Assembly (NCBI RefSeq): GCF_030730865.1
Contig: NZ_JAVALZ010000003.1
Coordinates: forward strand, 434,001 to 498,000
Origin: Uliginosibacterium sp. 31-16
GTDB lineage: Bacteria > Pseudomonadota > Gammaproteobacteria > Burkholderiales > Rhodocyclaceae
Direction: 5' to 3'
Length of the DNA stretch: 64,000 bases
In this document: piece after piece, positions 19,879-28,460 of the stretch
Numbering within the stretch: position 1 is the stretch's first letter
Layout of the letters: each line of letters begins with the position of its first letter
The notes under the pieces: model-generated
Databases searched by the model: none
What the model saw: the letters and a program-made list of their open reading frames with translations, nothing else
What the model was told of the DNA's origin: nothing
Translations under genes and position numbers: made by a program

Positions 19879-20961
19879 CTAATCAAACAGCGAATCAATA
19901 TCCGCCTGCAGATCAGCATTGGTGATCTGGGCCTCCACCGGTGCGGCGATCAGCCCTTGGGCGACCAGATCTTCGTAGCGTTGAACCTGGTTGCGTCCGT
20001 TTTCCTTGCAGAAGTACAGGGCTTCGTCGGCGCGCCCCAGAATTTCGGCGGGGGTGAGCAGTGGATCGATCTGCACATAGCCCAGCGAACAGGTCACCTG
20101 ACCGACCTGCGGGAACTCATGCTCTTCAACCGCAAGCCGGAAGCGCTCCAGGACGTGCTCGGCGTTTTCGGCCGAGATGAAACGCAGCAGTACGACGAAC
20201 TCCTCGCCGCCGAAGCGGAACAGTTTGTCGCTGCCACGGAAGCTCTTCTTCATCAGATCGGCGACGCGAATCAGCACTTCATCGCCGAACAGGTGGCCGA
20301 AGTTGTCGTTGATGCGCTTGAACTTGTCGATATCTGCCACCGCCAGCCAGCAATGGCGATCCTGAATCACGTCGGCACTGACCCCTCCTTCGCGCCGCTG
20401 GACGGCTTGCTCCACCATGCCAATGAAGCGGTCGAAGTTTTCGTCAAAGGTCTTGCGGTTGTGCAGACGGGTCAGCGTATCGAGCTCGGCGTAGTCGAGC
20501 AGACCCAGATGTTCGGCGTAAATGCCCAGCAGCTCGTGGATGCAGTCGCGCAGCGCGTCGGTCGGGGCACTGTCGCAATGCACTTCGACGACGGCGACCG
20601 GCGCGCCGACCGGACCGATGGCAAACGCCAGGGTGCAGCGCCCGTCTTCCTCAATCAGGGCATAGCCATTGCTGGCCAGGGCGCATTCCTCCAGCAGCGG
20701 CTCGGCTGCCAGATGGGTTTCCTCGACGTCCAGATGGTCGAGATTGGTGGTGGCAGATTCACCTTCCGACACGGCCCAGGACAGCGGAGCCGTCACGTAG
20801 CCGTGCGGGGTGGCACGAAAACCGTGCAGCAAGGCAAAGCGTGCATCCAGGATTTCCAGCGTGGCAACTACTACGGATTCGGCAATGGACAGCCGGTCAC
20901 GCGAAGCTTCCAGGGACTGGATCTTCTTGAGCAGGCGCAGCAGGGCGATCTCTGTTCTCAT
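19879..20961 (-). CDS. Diguanylate cyclase with N-terminal GAF-like domain
   Basis: 360 residues, no membrane segment. Residues 1-150 look like a GAF-type sensor fold; a GGDEF domain starts near residue 160 (LDTLTRLHNRKTFDENF) and has the active-site variant GGEEF at 251-255, which is compatible with activity. The product-inhibition I-site RGSD is at 242-245, five residues before the active site. It would make the second messenger c-di-GMP from two GTP in response to an unknown cytosolic signal. It lies upstream of lysS on the same strand with a 132-bp gap that contains no clear element; a large inverted repeat separates it from mksB. Confidence 0.92.
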   Translation of the reverse strand: MRTEIALLRLLKKIQSLEASRDRLSIAESVVVATLEILDARFALLHGFRATPHGYVTAPLSWAVSEGESATTNLDHLDVEETHLAAEPLLEECALASNGYALIEEDGRCTLAFAIGPVGAPVAVVEVHCDSAPTDALRDCIHELLGIYAEHLGLLDYAELDTLTRLHNRKTFDENFDRFIGMVEQAVQRREGGVSADVIQDRHCWLAVADIDKFKRINDNFGHLFGDEVLIRVADLMKKSFRGSDKLFRFGGEEFVVLLRFISAENAEHVLERFRLAVEEHEFPQVGQVTCSLGYVQIDPLLTPAEILGRADEALYFCKENGRNQVQRYEDLVAQGLIAAPVEAQITNADLQADIDSLFD

Positions 20962-21072
20962 CTAGGCAGGGTCCGGGGACAAGCGCATCTCCGTTTTGTA
21001 TCGGCGCCGGCAAGGGAATCTTTACCTGCTTTTGCATCTGCCGAAAACCCTGATCTGCAGCCCCCTTCCCGG

Positions 21073-21175
21073 AAAGCCGCTTGTGGCGGACCTGTGCAGA
21101 CAGGTGTGCTGCAGAATAAGGCAGCATGCGGGTCTTCAGGCATGCTTCGTGTAGATGTCCGCCACAAGCGGCTTT
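21073..21175. repeat. Long perfect inverted repeat between mksB and diguanylate cyclase gene
   Basis: AAAGCCGCTTGTGGCGGAC (21073-21091) is repeated as its exact reverse complement at 21157-21175, a 19-bp perfect pair across 65 bp. The loop itself holds a nested half unit (GCATGCGGGTCTTCAGGCAT at 21124-21143). This is the best-preserved member of the intergenic repeat family and fills most of the 223-bp gap (20962-21184). Confidence 0.92.
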
Positions 21176-21184
21176 TCACTGTGC

Positions 21185-23977
21185 TCAATCAATCTGCCGT
21201 CGCAATACCCCGATGGGCGGTGCCCAACTGTCTGCCGGTTTCTTCTTACGCGTGATCAGCGTGAGCTGCGCGGGCTGGAAAACGTTGGCGTTGTGGGTGA
21301 CTGGCGTGGTGATCAGGTATTGCGCGCGGGTGGCGCGCAAAAACGCTCCGACGCGGTCGATGTTGGCCACGTCCAGGTGCGCGAAGGGCTCGTCAATGAA
21401 CACAAAACCGCCGGGGCGGGCGTCGTCCATCAGCAGCGCGATCAGCAGGATCAGTGATTTCATCACCTGCTGGCCGCCGGAGGCTTCGCCGTCGTTGAGG
21501 CTTTGCGCGCCCTTCTGGTCGAAGTCGAAGGCCACTTCCAGCCCGGCTGCAGCGAGCGTGGCGTCGTCGTTCTCCAGCACCGGCACCGGGCATTCCACGC
21601 CCACGCCGGAGAGGTCGCCCAGCGCGCGCAGGTTCTTGCCGTACTGGCGCACGGTGGCGCGGAGCCGCGCGATGTAGGCAGCGCGGGCTTCGTCCACCAT
21701 GGTCTTGGTGCGTTCGGAATAGGCCATGCGCTGGCCGTAGTCGCCCTCGCGCTGGGTGAGTTCCAGCGAGAGTTTTTCCTTCACGATCAGCACGGCCTCG
21801 TCCTGCGGCCAGTCGCCGTCATGCAGGCGGCGCTTCAATCGCGTGAGTTCATTTCGCGCACCCGCCAGCCCGCCGTAGTGCTCGGCGAGCTCATTCAGCG
21901 CATCGGCTTCCAGCCAGTGCTTGGGCATGCCGCGGCGCTTGCCGCGCAGGCGCAGCAGGCGGGCGGTCTGCTCCAGCCGCTGGGGGCGGGTTTCGCCAGC
22001 CACGCGCTTGAGCACCTCGCGCGCCTGCGCCAGATCGCGGGCGCGGCGGTCGGCTTCGATGGCGATGCCGGCGAGGCGCTCCTTGCAGCGATCGACCTCG
22101 GCACGCGCAGCAGTGAGATCGGCTTCGGCGCGCTTGAAGGCGTCCTGCAGCGCGGGCTTGTCCTGCGTGGCGGCTTCGAATTCGGCGGCGCGGGCCAGCA
22201 TCAGCTCGGCGGCCTGCATGCCGAGCAGCTTTTCGCGCGCGGTCTTCATCGCGGCTTCATGCTCGTCCTGCTTCTTGCGCGCCCAGTTGAGCTGTTTGTC
22301 GAGTTCGCTGATTTCCTGTTGCAGGCCTTCCAGACGCGCCGTGCGTGCCAGCTCGCCAAACCAGAAGTCATGCGGCACGCCAAGGTGACGCGCGCCACGG
22401 CGCTCGCGGTGGTAGCCCTCGCGGGTGATCCAGTCCTGATCGCGCGGCAGCTTGCCCGCGGCTTGGGCGTTATCGACGCGGCGGATGCGGTTGAGCAGCT
22501 CGGCCAGCCACTTCGGCGGCTCGCCGGCAAAGCGCACCACTTCGAGCAGGCTGCCGGGCAGGGCATCGGGGCAGGGCGCGCGGTCGGCCACGACGAAGTG
22601 GCGGAAGCGCTCGCGCTCGCCCAGCGCCCAGGCTTCGTGCCGGTCGCCATCGTTTTCGAGCAGGATCAGCGAGCGGTAGGGGCGCAGGATGGCTTCCAGT
22701 GCGCCTTGCCAAGCCGGGTCGGTGATTTCGGTGATCTCGGCGAGCAGCTTGTGCTCGATGCCTGCGTCATTGAGGGCGCTGCGGAAGCGCTGCACCTCGT
22801 GGTCCTGCGGCGTGGCGCCCTTGCCTTGCGCCTCGCGCAGACGGGTGCTGACTTCCTCGAAACGCTGGGTCAGTTCGCGCACCTTGGTGCGGGCGGCCTG
22901 CCAGTCGTTGTAGGCATTGGCGGCGGCGTCTTCGGAGTCCAGTGCGGCTTCGCCGTGTTCCTTGGCGACGCGTTCGCGCAGGGCATCGCGCTCGGCGAGC
23001 TTCTTGTCGATATCGCGCAGCGCATCGCGGGCGGTGAGCCACTGCGCGTCGAGTTCCTTCTGGCGGGCGCTGGCTTCACTCAGGCCAGCTTCGGCCTGGG
23101 CTTTTTCGCCGGCCAGCGAAGCCATGCGCGCGTCCGAGTTGTTCAGGGTGTGCTCGGCTTCGTACACGTCCAGCCGCGCACGGCGCAGTTTGCCGCGCCA
23201 GCTGTCGATCTCGGTCTGCAGTTCGGCCACTTCCAGACGCGGGATGGCTTCGGCTTCGAGATCGGTCGCTTCCTTGTACAGCTCGCGCCACTCCAGAAAA
23301 CGCTCGGCTTCCATGCGCTTGCCCTCGGCCTGCGCCTTGAGCTTTTCGAGGTCCAGTGCCAGCGCTTCGAGCTCGCGCTGGGCGGTCTTCTGCTCTTCGC
23401 GGGCGGCCTGATAGTTGTCCAGTACTTCCTTGTCGCCGAACACGTCGAAGACCAGATCGAGCAGGGCGCGTGGCGAGTATTCGCAGAGCTTGTCGGTATC
23501 GCCCTGTTCGAGTGAGAGCACCTTGGCAATCGCCGGGGTCAGCCCAGCGTAGGCCAGCCGCGATTGGTAATCACGCAGACCGACGAATTGGGCCGTCTCT
23601 TCCAGCTGCTCGACCGTGACGAGGCCATCCTCGATGCAGTATTCGCGGGTCCAGTCACCGCCCGCGCGCTTGATGCGGCAGGCCAGGGTGACTTCGTCTT
23701 TCAGGCAGGGAAAGAATGGGCGCTTGCCGGTGCTGCCGGGCTTGTTCGACACCGTGGTGCGGATCCACGCAAAGCCCGCGTTGGCGCGGCGCACGTAGCG
23801 GCGAAAATCGCGCTTGCCCGAGCACTTGAGCGCAAACAGCGTGCGCATGGCGTCCAGCAGCGTGGTTTTGCCCGAACCGTTGGGCCCGACGATGGTGATG
23901 ATCTGGGCGTCCAGCGGCAGCGTGAAGCGGCGCCAGAAATCCCAGTGAACGAGTTCGATATCGCGGATGTGGAACAT
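21185..23977 (-). CDS. mksB: SMC-like ATPase of an MksBEF/MukBEF-type condensin
   Basis: 930 residues, close to MksB (about 940) and much shorter than MukB (about 1,480). Walker A is GPNGSGKT at 31-38; two long coiled coils flank a hinge-like region near the middle; the degenerate ABC signature DGEASGGQQ is near 829-837 and Walker B FVFIDEPFAHLD follows near 859-870, with the catalytic Glu. It would extrude or bind DNA loops with the kleisin MksF and the KITE protein MksE encoded upstream. Unusually it does not follow mksE directly: an orphan gene of foreign composition lies between, and mksB starts 59 bp after it with no convincing ribosome site. SbcC/RecF-like alternatives are less likely given the partner genes. 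Confidence 0.88.
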   Translation of the reverse strand: MFHIRDIELVHWDFWRRFTLPLDAQIITIVGPNGSGKTTLLDAMRTLFALKCSGKRDFRRYVRRANAGFAWIRTTVSNKPGSTGKRPFFPCLKDEVTLACRIKRAGGDWTREYCIEDGLVTVEQLEETAQFVGLRDYQSRLAYAGLTPAIAKVLSLEQGDTDKLCEYSPRALLDLVFDVFGDKEVLDNYQAAREEQKTAQRELEALALDLEKLKAQAEGKRMEAERFLEWRELYKEATDLEAEAIPRLEVAELQTEIDSWRGKLRRARLDVYEAEHTLNNSDARMASLAGEKAQAEAGLSEASARQKELDAQWLTARDALRDIDKKLAERDALRERVAKEHGEAALDSEDAAANAYNDWQAARTKVRELTQRFEEVSTRLREAQGKGATPQDHEVQRFRSALNDAGIEHKLLAEITEITDPAWQGALEAILRPYRSLILLENDGDRHEAWALGERERFRHFVVADRAPCPDALPGSLLEVVRFAGEPPKWLAELLNRIRRVDNAQAAGKLPRDQDWITREGYHRERRGARHLGVPHDFWFGELARTARLEGLQQEISELDKQLNWARKKQDEHEAAMKTAREKLLGMQAAELMLARAAEFEAATQDKPALQDAFKRAEADLTAARAEVDRCKERLAGIAIEADRRARDLAQAREVLKRVAGETRPQRLEQTARLLRLRGKRRGMPKHWLEADALNELAEHYGGLAGARNELTRLKRRLHDGDWPQDEAVLIVKEKLSLELTQREGDYGQRMAYSERTKTMVDEARAAYIARLRATVRQYGKNLRALGDLSGVGVECPVPVLENDDATLAAAGLEVAFDFDQKGAQSLNDGEASGGQQVMKSLILLIALLMDDARPGGFVFIDEPFAHLDVANIDRVGAFLRATRAQYLITTPVTHNANVFQPAQLTLITRKKKPADSWAPPIGVLRRQID

Positions 23978-24036
23978 GTTTTATTGGCGTGAAAGGAAGT
24001 GTTGGCTATCGCGCGAAACGCTGGAAAAAGAAAGGC

Positions 24037-24735
24037 TCATTGCACATGTCCCCGACTTGCGGCATGTGCGTATTGCAGTAGTTTTTCTGGCAGGTTTGGT
24101 TGGCCCTTGAGAAACCGTTCGATTGTGGATTCGACGACATCAAGGGCGTAACTATGGATGTGGCCAAGGCCATGCAGTGCACTCTCAATACAGGCAATGT
24201 TTTCTGATCTCAAAATCTTGCCAAGCATGTTAACGATGGCTGCATAGGTGACAGATCGATCTTTGTGCCGGGGGTCTTCCCAGTACGCAAGATTGGATAT
24301 ATCCCAGAACATGTAACAGACATCGTTGAGCGGGCTTGGGCTACGCTCCGAAATGTGCCCCAAGACTGGAGTGCATCGTTTAGCGAAGCAGTCTCTATAT
24401 AAATTTTCGATTGAATCGATTAGTTCCAAGCGCTTTGTTTGCGGCTGTGCTTCATCCATCAATGCAAAAGGAATGTCCGAACACCCGGAATAAATAAGAT
24501 ATTTGATGCCGTCGTTTACTTGCTTGTCTGAGTAAGCAACAAGGTCTGTTCCTGCGAGGGTGAAAGTCCTGGTTACCAACTCCATTAGGGTTTCTCGGTT
24601 TGCATCAAAGCCTGGGTCGTCTGTTTCGAAAAACCAGCCTTGATTGCATTCCGGGCGGTCAAAGACATGCTTCAGCCATTCCTGATAGCGACCGTCCGAC
24701 ACAAGCCATCTAGGGGGCTTGTTTTTGGATTTCAT
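24037..24735 (-). CDS. Uncharacterised orphan protein inserted in the condensin operon
   Basis: 232 residues, no signal peptide or membrane segment. I do not recognise a function. Visible features are an acidic/aromatic N terminus (WFFETDDPGFDANRETLMEL), a central YMFWDISNLAYWEDPRHKD stretch and a C-terminal helical part with CIESALHGLGHIHSYA; from memory the ESALHGLGH motif recurs in unannotated bacterial proteins. Its start overlaps the mksE stop (ATGA, 24732-24735), so translation is coupled. Base composition differs sharply: seven sampled 60-base lines gave 195 G+C of 420 (46%), against about 77% and 62% in two sampled mksE lines. That points to recent acquisition. Roles as an immunity-type, anti-phage or regulatory partner of the condensin are possible but unproven. 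Confidence 0.75.
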   Translation of the reverse strand: MKSKNKPPRWLVSDGRYQEWLKHVFDRPECNQGWFFETDDPGFDANRETLMELVTRTFTLAGTDLVAYSDKQVNDGIKYLIYSGCSDIPFALMDEAQPQTKRLELIDSIENLYRDCFAKRCTPVLGHISERSPSPLNDVCYMFWDISNLAYWEDPRHKDRSVTYAAIVNMLGKILRSENIACIESALHGLGHIHSYALDVVESTIERFLKGQPNLPEKLLQYAHAASRGHVQ

Positions 24736-25439
24736 CGGCGCGATTCCACTTCGTTGTCCAGATCGATGTCTTCTTCGATCTCTTCCTCAGTGAGGTTGGC
24801 CGGCAGGGCGCGGCCAGCGGCGGCGAGCACGTCGGCGAGGGTACCGTTGATGATGCGGTCGGCGAGCACGCGGTAATCGAGCAGCACGTCGAGCAGCGGC
24901 CCTTCGAACAGGTAGCCGTTGCGGCGCTCGATGAAGCCCAGGCGCGCGAGCTTGCCCAGCGCGAAGTTGCGGATCTTGGTGCGGCCACCGAGCTGGCTGC
25001 CGAAGTCGGCGAGCAGCGAGGCTTCGGAGATGGCACCGGAGACTTCCTCGCCGTGCACGATGGGTTTTTCCTGACCGAACATGTCGTTCTGGCCGTCGTC
25101 CTCCACCGTGCGGCGGCCGAGCTGGCGCTCGCGCTTGGGCAGGATAATCAGCGCCCAGATGACGATCAGCAGCGCGATCTCGTCGCGCGTGAGGCCCATG
25201 GTGCTGGCCTGATAGTCGCGCCCGCCGAAGACGGCGTCGGTGACTTCATCCTGCAGGCCGACGGCGACATGTTCGGCAAAGGGGTTGTCGAGCAGTTGCA
25301 GGCCAACCGCCGCCAAGCGGGTTTCAAGCTCGAGGCGGAAAGCTTCGTCGACCAGCGCGCGGCGCACTTGCGCATCGGAGCGCGGCAGCCAGCGGTGGGC
25401 CAGCAGGCGGGCGGTGAGTTCGGTGATTTCGTGGCTCAT
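24732..25439 (-). CDS. mksE: Condensin KITE subunit MksE
   Basis: 235 residues. The middle (LTRDEIALLIVIWALIILPK) and the following winged-helix segment (IRNFALGKLARLGFIERRNG) match MukE/MksE-type tandem winged-helix subunits, which bind the kleisin and regulate the SMC ATPase. The C terminus is acidic (EEEIEEDIDLDNEVESRR), as often seen in MksE. Start and stop both overlap neighbouring genes by ATGA: with mksF at 25436-25439 and with the orphan gene at 24732-24735. The call depends partly on gene order; MksE families are poorly conserved. Confidence 0.85.
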   Translation of the reverse strand: MSHEITELTARLLAHRWLPRSDAQVRRALVDEAFRLELETRLAAVGLQLLDNPFAEHVAVGLQDEVTDAVFGGRDYQASTMGLTRDEIALLIVIWALIILPKRERQLGRRTVEDDGQNDMFGQEKPIVHGEEVSGAISEASLLADFGSQLGGRTKIRNFALGKLARLGFIERRNGYLFEGPLLDVLLDYRVLADRIINGTLADVLAAAGRALPANLTEEEIEEDIDLDNEVESRR

Positions 25440-26722
25440 GCTTCGGGTTCCACAAGCGGAGTTTCGCGGCGAACAACGTTGCCAGCGGAGATATGCGAGA
25501 TTTCGTCTTCCATGACCTCGACCAGCCAGTCTTCCAGCATCAGGTCGTAAGGCATCTGGGTCAGATCGGCGACCGGGCCGGAGGCGCCGGCTTCTTCGTT
25601 GCCGAGCAGCGATAGGAGCGAGAGGCGATAGCTGGCCGGGCCGAAACCGCCGCCTTGTACCAGCCTGGCGGCAGGGGCTGCGCTCGGGATCCCGGCGAGG
25701 CGCTCGGAGAGCTTGATCAACAGGCCCAGGTCTTCGGTCGGCGGGGTTTCGTCCTGCGGTGCTTCAGCAGCGGGGGGCAGACGGGTGTCCGCTTCCATCT
25801 GACGGACTTCTTCAGACAGCGAGCTTTCCGCCCGGTCGAGCAGTTCATGCCCGCCGGCGACAAATTGCATCTGCGGTCCAGCGGTCAGCGCGCTGTCAGC
25901 CAGTGCCGCGATGCGGCGGATATCCAGATTGCGCAGCCAGGCGGCAGCGTCGGAAGACGACACACCCGAGGCGCCCAACGTGACGCGCTGCGCTTCGATC
26001 TTGTTCAGCGCACGCTGGAAAGCCGCGTCGACGCGTGCCAGACGACTTTGCGCAAGACCGATGGCGTGTGCGATGCGACTGGTTTCCGGGGTGATTTCCT
26101 CGGTACCCAGCAGCCCGCGCAGCACATTCGTGCCTTTTTCCAGCCAGCGCATGTTGCCGGAGAGGCGCGAGCGCGCATCGAGGATGCGGAATTCGGAGCC
26201 CGAGGCGATGGCTTCTTCAAACGAAGCGGTCAGCGCATTGAGCTTGGCCAGCAGATGCTGCAGAAGTTCCGGCGTGACGGTGCCAGTGGCCTGCATGCCG
26301 GCGAGCTGGGTGGTGAGGAAGCCAAGTTCGGAATCTTCGTTCTCGCCGAATCTCAAGAGCACGGCCATGGCCGCAACCGCGTTGCGACCTGCGTCCGAGA
26401 ACTGGTAGGCGCCGTCTTCACCGTAGATCAGCAGGTTGTTGGCACGCAGGCGCCCAAGCACGGTTTCGAGCTTGATCGGGTCGATATAGGCGAAGTGGCG
26501 GCGTAGCTCTTCGGGCAGCCAGCGCGGGTGGTCGGCGCGGCCACCGACTTCACGCAGCACGTGGAGCCGAATGAACACTTCTTCCTCGCCGCCACGGAAG
26601 AGCGTGATGAATGTGTTGATCAGCTCGCGCGAACGCACCAGCGACCACAGCGCGGGTACGTCGTCGGGCTCGATGCCGGGGGTCAGGAATTCGGCGATGT
26701 CAAAATCAGGCAGTTCTGTCAT
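25436..26722 (-). CDS. mksF: Condensin kleisin subunit MksF
   Basis: 428 residues, close to the usual MksF length. The N-terminal region (ELINTFITLFRGGEEEVFIR, then LRRHFAYIDPIKLETVLGRL) is winged-helix-like, the centre is a helical bundle (RLARVDAAFQRALNKIEAQR) and the C-terminal part (LSLLSLLGNEEAGASGPVAD, then YDLMLEDWLVEVMEDEI) would contact the SMC head. It bridges the heads of the MksB dimer. Its start shares one base with the VOC gene stop (TGATG at 26720-26724), and it overlaps mksE, so the genes form one unit. No MksG/JetD-like TOPRIM nuclease gene, the plasmid-cleaving partner in Wadjet systems, is next to it. Confidence 0.85.
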   Translation of the reverse strand: MTELPDFDIAEFLTPGIEPDDVPALWSLVRSRELINTFITLFRGGEEEVFIRLHVLREVGGRADHPRWLPEELRRHFAYIDPIKLETVLGRLRANNLLIYGEDGAYQFSDAGRNAVAAMAVLLRFGENEDSELGFLTTQLAGMQATGTVTPELLQHLLAKLNALTASFEEAIASGSEFRILDARSRLSGNMRWLEKGTNVLRGLLGTEEITPETSRIAHAIGLAQSRLARVDAAFQRALNKIEAQRVTLGASGVSSSDAAAWLRNLDIRRIAALADSALTAGPQMQFVAGGHELLDRAESSLSEEVRQMEADTRLPPAAEAPQDETPPTEDLGLLIKLSERLAGIPSAAPAARLVQGGGFGPASYRLSLLSLLGNEEAGASGPVADLTQMPYDLMLEDWLVEVMEDEISHISAGNVVRRETPLVEPEA

Positions 26723-27231
26723 CAGCTTGGGTTGTCAGTGCAGCAGGAGTCAGGTTCTTCGCCGGGCATGTCGTCCCAGCAGTCATGACGTTGCTGGCGT
26801 TCGAGCCGGTAATTGGTGATTTCCAGGCGGAGTCCATCCGGATCGGCGAAAAACGTGGCGACATAGTCGGGAGCGTAATCTGGATAAAGCCGGGCGCCGG
26901 ACGCCGGGATACCTGCCAGATTGAGCTCCCGTGCCAGTTGTTCGACTTCGGCGGCGGTGTTCACCCGGAAACAGAAATGGTGCAGGCCCGGCGCATAAGC
27001 GTCATGCGGCTGAGCCGAGCGGGCGGGTCTCAACACGTAACCGAAATGCCGGTTGTAATACTGGACGTGTGGCTCCCCACCCAGCTGGAAGCTGTTCTTG
27101 CGGAAGCTGAGCAGGGCGAAGAGCGTGTCGTAGAAAGCTTCCGAACGTGCCAGATCAGATACGGCAATGTAGAGGTGATCGATGCCGATCACCTCACATT
27201 GCACGCGGTCTGCTGACTGCGTTGTAAGCAT
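26722..27231 (-). CDS. VOC (glyoxalase/dioxygenase fold) family protein
   Basis: 169 residues. GIDHLYIAVSDLARSEAFYD at the N terminus, LHHFCFRVNTAAEVEQLARE in the middle and FFADPDGLRLEITNY near the end are the repeated beta-alpha-beta-beta-beta units of the vicinal oxygen chelate fold, with His and Glu at the usual metal-ligand places. Substrate is unknown; glyoxalase, fosfomycin-resistance and dioxygenase families all share this fold. The tail has two cysteines and acidic residues. It starts 14 bp after prfB and overlaps mksF by one base, so it is translated from the same message as the condensin genes. Confidence 0.88.
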   Translation of the reverse strand: MLTTQSADRVQCEVIGIDHLYIAVSDLARSEAFYDTLFALLSFRKNSFQLGGEPHVQYYNRHFGYVLRPARSAQPHDAYAPGLHHFCFRVNTAAEVEQLARELNLAGIPASGARLYPDYAPDYVATFFADPDGLRLEITNYRLERQQRHDCWDDMPGEEPDSCCTDNPS

Positions 27232-27245
27232 GCTGCGACCGGACC

Positions 27246-28350
27246 TCAGACGCCCTGTTTCAGGCTGGCCTCGATGAAGCCATCCAGATCGCCATCGAGC
27301 ACGCCCTGGGTGTTGCCGACTTCGTAGTTGGTGCGCAGATCCTTGATGCGAGACTGGTCCAGCACGTAGGAGCGGATCTGGTGGCCCCAGCCGATGTCGC
27401 TCTTGGTGTCTTCCAGTTTCTGCTGCTCGGCCTGACGCTTGCGCAATTCCAGCTCATACAGGCGGGCACGCAGCATTTTCCAGGCTTCGTCCTTGTTCTT
27501 GTGCTGCGAACGGTCGTTCTGGCACTGCACCACGGTGTTCGTGGGCACGTGGGTCAGACGCACGGCGGAGTCGGTCTTGTTGATGTGCTGACCGCCCGCA
27601 CCCGAGGCGCGGTAGGTGTCGGTGCGCACGTCGGCCGGGTTGATCTCGATCTCGATCGAGTCATCGACTTCCGGGAATACGAACACCGACACGAAGCTCG
27701 TATGGCGACGTGCATTCGAGTCGAACGGGCTCTTGCGCACCAAGCGATGCACGCCGGTTTCGGTGCGCAGCAGGCCGTAAGCGTATTCGCCGGTGATCTT
27801 GATGGTGGCGCTCTTGATGCCAGCCACTTCACCTTCGGATTCTTCCATCAGCTCGACCTGGAAGCCCTTGCGCTCACAGTAGCGCAGGTACATGCGCTCA
27901 AGCATCTGGGCCCAGTCCTGCGACTCGGTGCCGCCCGCACCAGACTGGATTTCGATGAAGGCCGGGTTCGGGTCCATCGGGTTGTTGAACATGCGGCGGA
28001 ATTCCAGCGCGGCAACGCGCTTTTCGACATCGCCTACATCAGTTTCCACCGAGACAAAGGTTTCTTCGTCGTCTTCCGAGGTGGCCAGTTCGAACATGTC
28101 GGCGCAATCGACCAGTCCCTGGCTGATGCTGTCGAGCGTGAGCACCACGCCTTCAAGTTCTTTCTTCTCGCGACCCATGTCCTGGGCGCGCTTGGGGTCA
28201 TTCCAGACCGCCGGATCTTCCAGTTGCTTGCTGACTTCGATCAGCTTCTCTGCCTTGTTATCGTAGTCAAAGATACCTCCGGAGTTCTTGATCCCGGGTC
28301 TTCAGCTCGGCGATCTTGTTGGCGACGGCGTTGAGGCGTTCTGCTTCCAT
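27246..28350 (-). CDS. prfB: Peptide chain release factor 2 (programmed +1 frameshift)
   Basis: 367 residues after a +1 shift. Frame zero begins at the ATG at 28350 ([20 protein letters not shown]...) and reaches an in-frame TGA at 28269-28267; the +1 frame continues through [13 protein letters not shown] sequence (DYDNKAEKL) to the stop at 27246. The stop-codon recognition motif SPF ([13 protein letters not shown]) and the peptidyl-hydrolysis motif GGQ ([14 protein letters not shown]) are present, so it terminates at UGA and UAA. The shift autoregulates RF2: low RF2 lets ribosomes slip past UGA. A TATAAT lies on the minus strand at 28395-28390. prfB starts the run prfB-VOC-mksF-mksE-orphan-mksB. 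Confidence 0.97.
28266..28280 (-). promoter_or_regulatory. prfB programmed frameshift site
   Basis: Minus strand GGAGGT (28280-28275) is an internal Shine-Dalgarno sequence placed just before CTTTGAC (28272-28266), the conserved CTT-TGA-C slip site. Spacing matches the known RF2 autoregulatory element. Confidence 0.95.
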
Positions 28351-28460
28351 TGTTGGCTTTCCGTGACAGTTTCGATTATCAGGGGCCGGATTATACCCGC
28401 TGGGCTTGGGTTTCCCTGCATCCCCCGGCTATCCTTGCCGATGCGGCAGACAGGGGGCAC

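Noticed and set aside
21503..23515. A 670-codon plus-strand open frame
   Set aside because: Antisense to mksB; low-complexity Leu/Gly/Ala/Gln sequence without motifs.
21185..26722. A complete Wadjet (JetABCD) defence system
   Set aside because: Kleisin, KITE and SMC subunits fit, but no JetD-like nuclease gene is present; the orphan protein shows no TOPRIM motif.
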